Below are positions 62,890 through 64,000 of a stretch of 64,000 nt of DNA, in pieces. The notes under the pieces are model-generated. The model saw only the letters and a program-made list of their open reading frames with translations, did not search any database and was not told the origin of the DNA. The position numbers and the translations under genes were made by a program. The DNA is from Strigamia acuminata (taxonomy: Eukaryota; Arthropoda; Chilopoda; Geophilomorpha; Linotaeniidae), in NCBI GenBank assembly GCA_949358305.1, contig OX442314.1, positions 18,655,060 to 18,719,059 of the forward strand. Reading direction: 5' to 3'. Numbering within the stretch: the first letter of the stretch is position 1; the number at the start of each line of letters is the position of its first letter.

Positions 62890-64000
62890 GAGTACTCTTG
62901 ACTTATTTATATTTCTTTTTACTTCTCCGCGTCCATGTTTATGTGGTAAGATGATAATCATTAAGAATAAACTAGTGAATGTTATTTGATAACTTTTAAT
63001 CAGTTTTAATTCATATCATGAAAAAAATTACGGGTATTTAGTATTATCTTCCACGTGATAAATATTATTTTAAATAAGTTTTAGTTTAAAATTCAATTTA
63101 AAATTTTTTTTTAAAAAAAAAATTAATTAACAAAAATAGCTTTAGAAACCGTACAAAGTTAATTAATTAATTTTCCTCTTTTATAAACTATTTCTGAAAA
63201 ATCGTTTCTTGTTGAGAAATTTGCTTGCAGTGGAAAACCCATTTATAAAATCGAATTAATTACAATCCGTTGAAAATTTTAAATATAATTTAAATTTTAC
63301 ATTTAATATCGAAAAATGCAATGATATTAGGTGTAAACTTCCTTACAAGTTCAGTGTTCTAGGAAAAGAATTTTTTTTTTCCTCGCATCGCAGCCTCATT
63401 CACGTTTTCTCTGTTCATCGTTCCAATTTTTTCAAATAAATCCTAAATTTATTTATTTTCAAGGTCAATAGTTTATTTACATTCAATAAGAAAAAAATGC
63501 GCACTTAATTATCGTGAATTATGGCCCATTTCCATCGCTTCGAGTGCGAGATTCAACAAGTTCACTCGGCTTGGACTGTAAGCCATGTTTTCATACCGTG
63601 GCGAAGCATCGGAATTAAAATTTCAATAAAAATCTTCATTAAAACTGGTCCAATGTCTAATATAAATACCTCAAATCCAAAGACCAACCAAACATTAAAA
63701 CTTTTTTTCTGTTATTAATTCCAAGAATTAAGTTCGGGTCATTGAAAATCCAAAAAATCATCCGTATTTGGAAAAGGCAAAGATAAACTGCTATGTCGCC
63801 CACAGTGTTTGTATTAATCTAGTTTTTCTTTTTCTTACGTGCACTTCAAAACAAATGTAAAAATGCAAACAAATTTTTGCAAAAAAAAAAATTGAATGTT
63901 GAAATCAATTTTCCTAGAACAAAAAAAAATTAAAATACACAAAAAAAAAATTTGCGGAAACATAAAATATTATTTAATAAGTTTCCACAGGTAGCTTCTA
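62890..64000. other. Probable first intron of the gene starting at about 62.85 kb
   Basis: A/T-rich, no coding exon recognised. TTTCCACAG at 63982-63990 is a reasonable 3' splice site. However, joining it to AT at 62888 gives an immediate stop, so it would only work with an untranslated first exon. Confidence 0.4.

Overview
The window is animal nuclear DNA. It is AT-rich, with dense genes on both strands broken by many short GT-AG introns. I rebuilt 13 protein-coding genes exon by exon from reading frame, splice sites and intron phase. In every complete gene the exon lengths sum to a multiple of three and the frame stays open, which is the main internal check. The gene set is metazoan: an EMI/EGF protein, FHAD1, LZIC, a KIF1 kinesin, OTUD3, COPS7, ASB3, MPEG1 and a SCaMC-type carrier. 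An invertebrate chordate, perhaps an ascidian tunicate, is my best guess from gene content, compactness and linkage, but the sequence does not prove it.

Layout. 1-10.5 kb (minus): MEGF6-like secreted EGF protein, running off the left edge. 10.5-16 kb: gene-poor, with a small hAT-like element and a CT microsatellite. 16.0-18.9 kb (plus): MYND zinc-finger protein A of a family I do not recognise. 19.6-26.6 kb (minus): FHAD1-like FHA/coiled-coil protein. 27.2-28.0 kb (plus): LZIC. 29.4-39.1 kb (minus): full-length KIF1/unc-104 kinesin with about 36 exons, including two alternative-looking exons. 41.1-42.7 kb (minus) OTUD3 and 43.0-44.6 kb (plus) COPS7 diverge from a 330 bp spacer. 45.1-47.1 kb (minus) WD40 protein and 47.5-49.8 kb (plus) ASB3 diverge from another 350 bp spacer. 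50.2-52.2 kb (minus): MYND protein B, a paralogue of A. 52.5-54.7 kb (plus): MPEG1/perforin-2. 55.1-56.4 kb (minus): EF-hand-less SCaMC carrier. 56.8-57.5 kb (minus): small coiled-coil gene. 57.6-60.1 kb (minus): secreted laminin-N-domain protein without EGF repeats. 60.1-64 kb: no gene body, but a clean CRE-CCAAT-TATA promoter at 62.75-62.85 kb for a plus-strand gene mostly beyond the edge.

The genes do not form one pathway. Their main link is ancestral linkage: human MEGF6, KIF1B, LZIC, FHAD1 and OTUD3 all lie on chromosome 1p36. The most unusual items are the MYND paralogue pair with matching exon structure, a TTAA-flanked MITE inserted inside the 3' splice site of ASB3 intron 5, a near-perfect 268 bp inverted repeat in an intron of the laminin-N gene, the laminin-N gene itself, duplicated exons and a PH-domain cassette in KIF1, and an internal TATA promoter that would give an EMI-less MEGF6 isoform.
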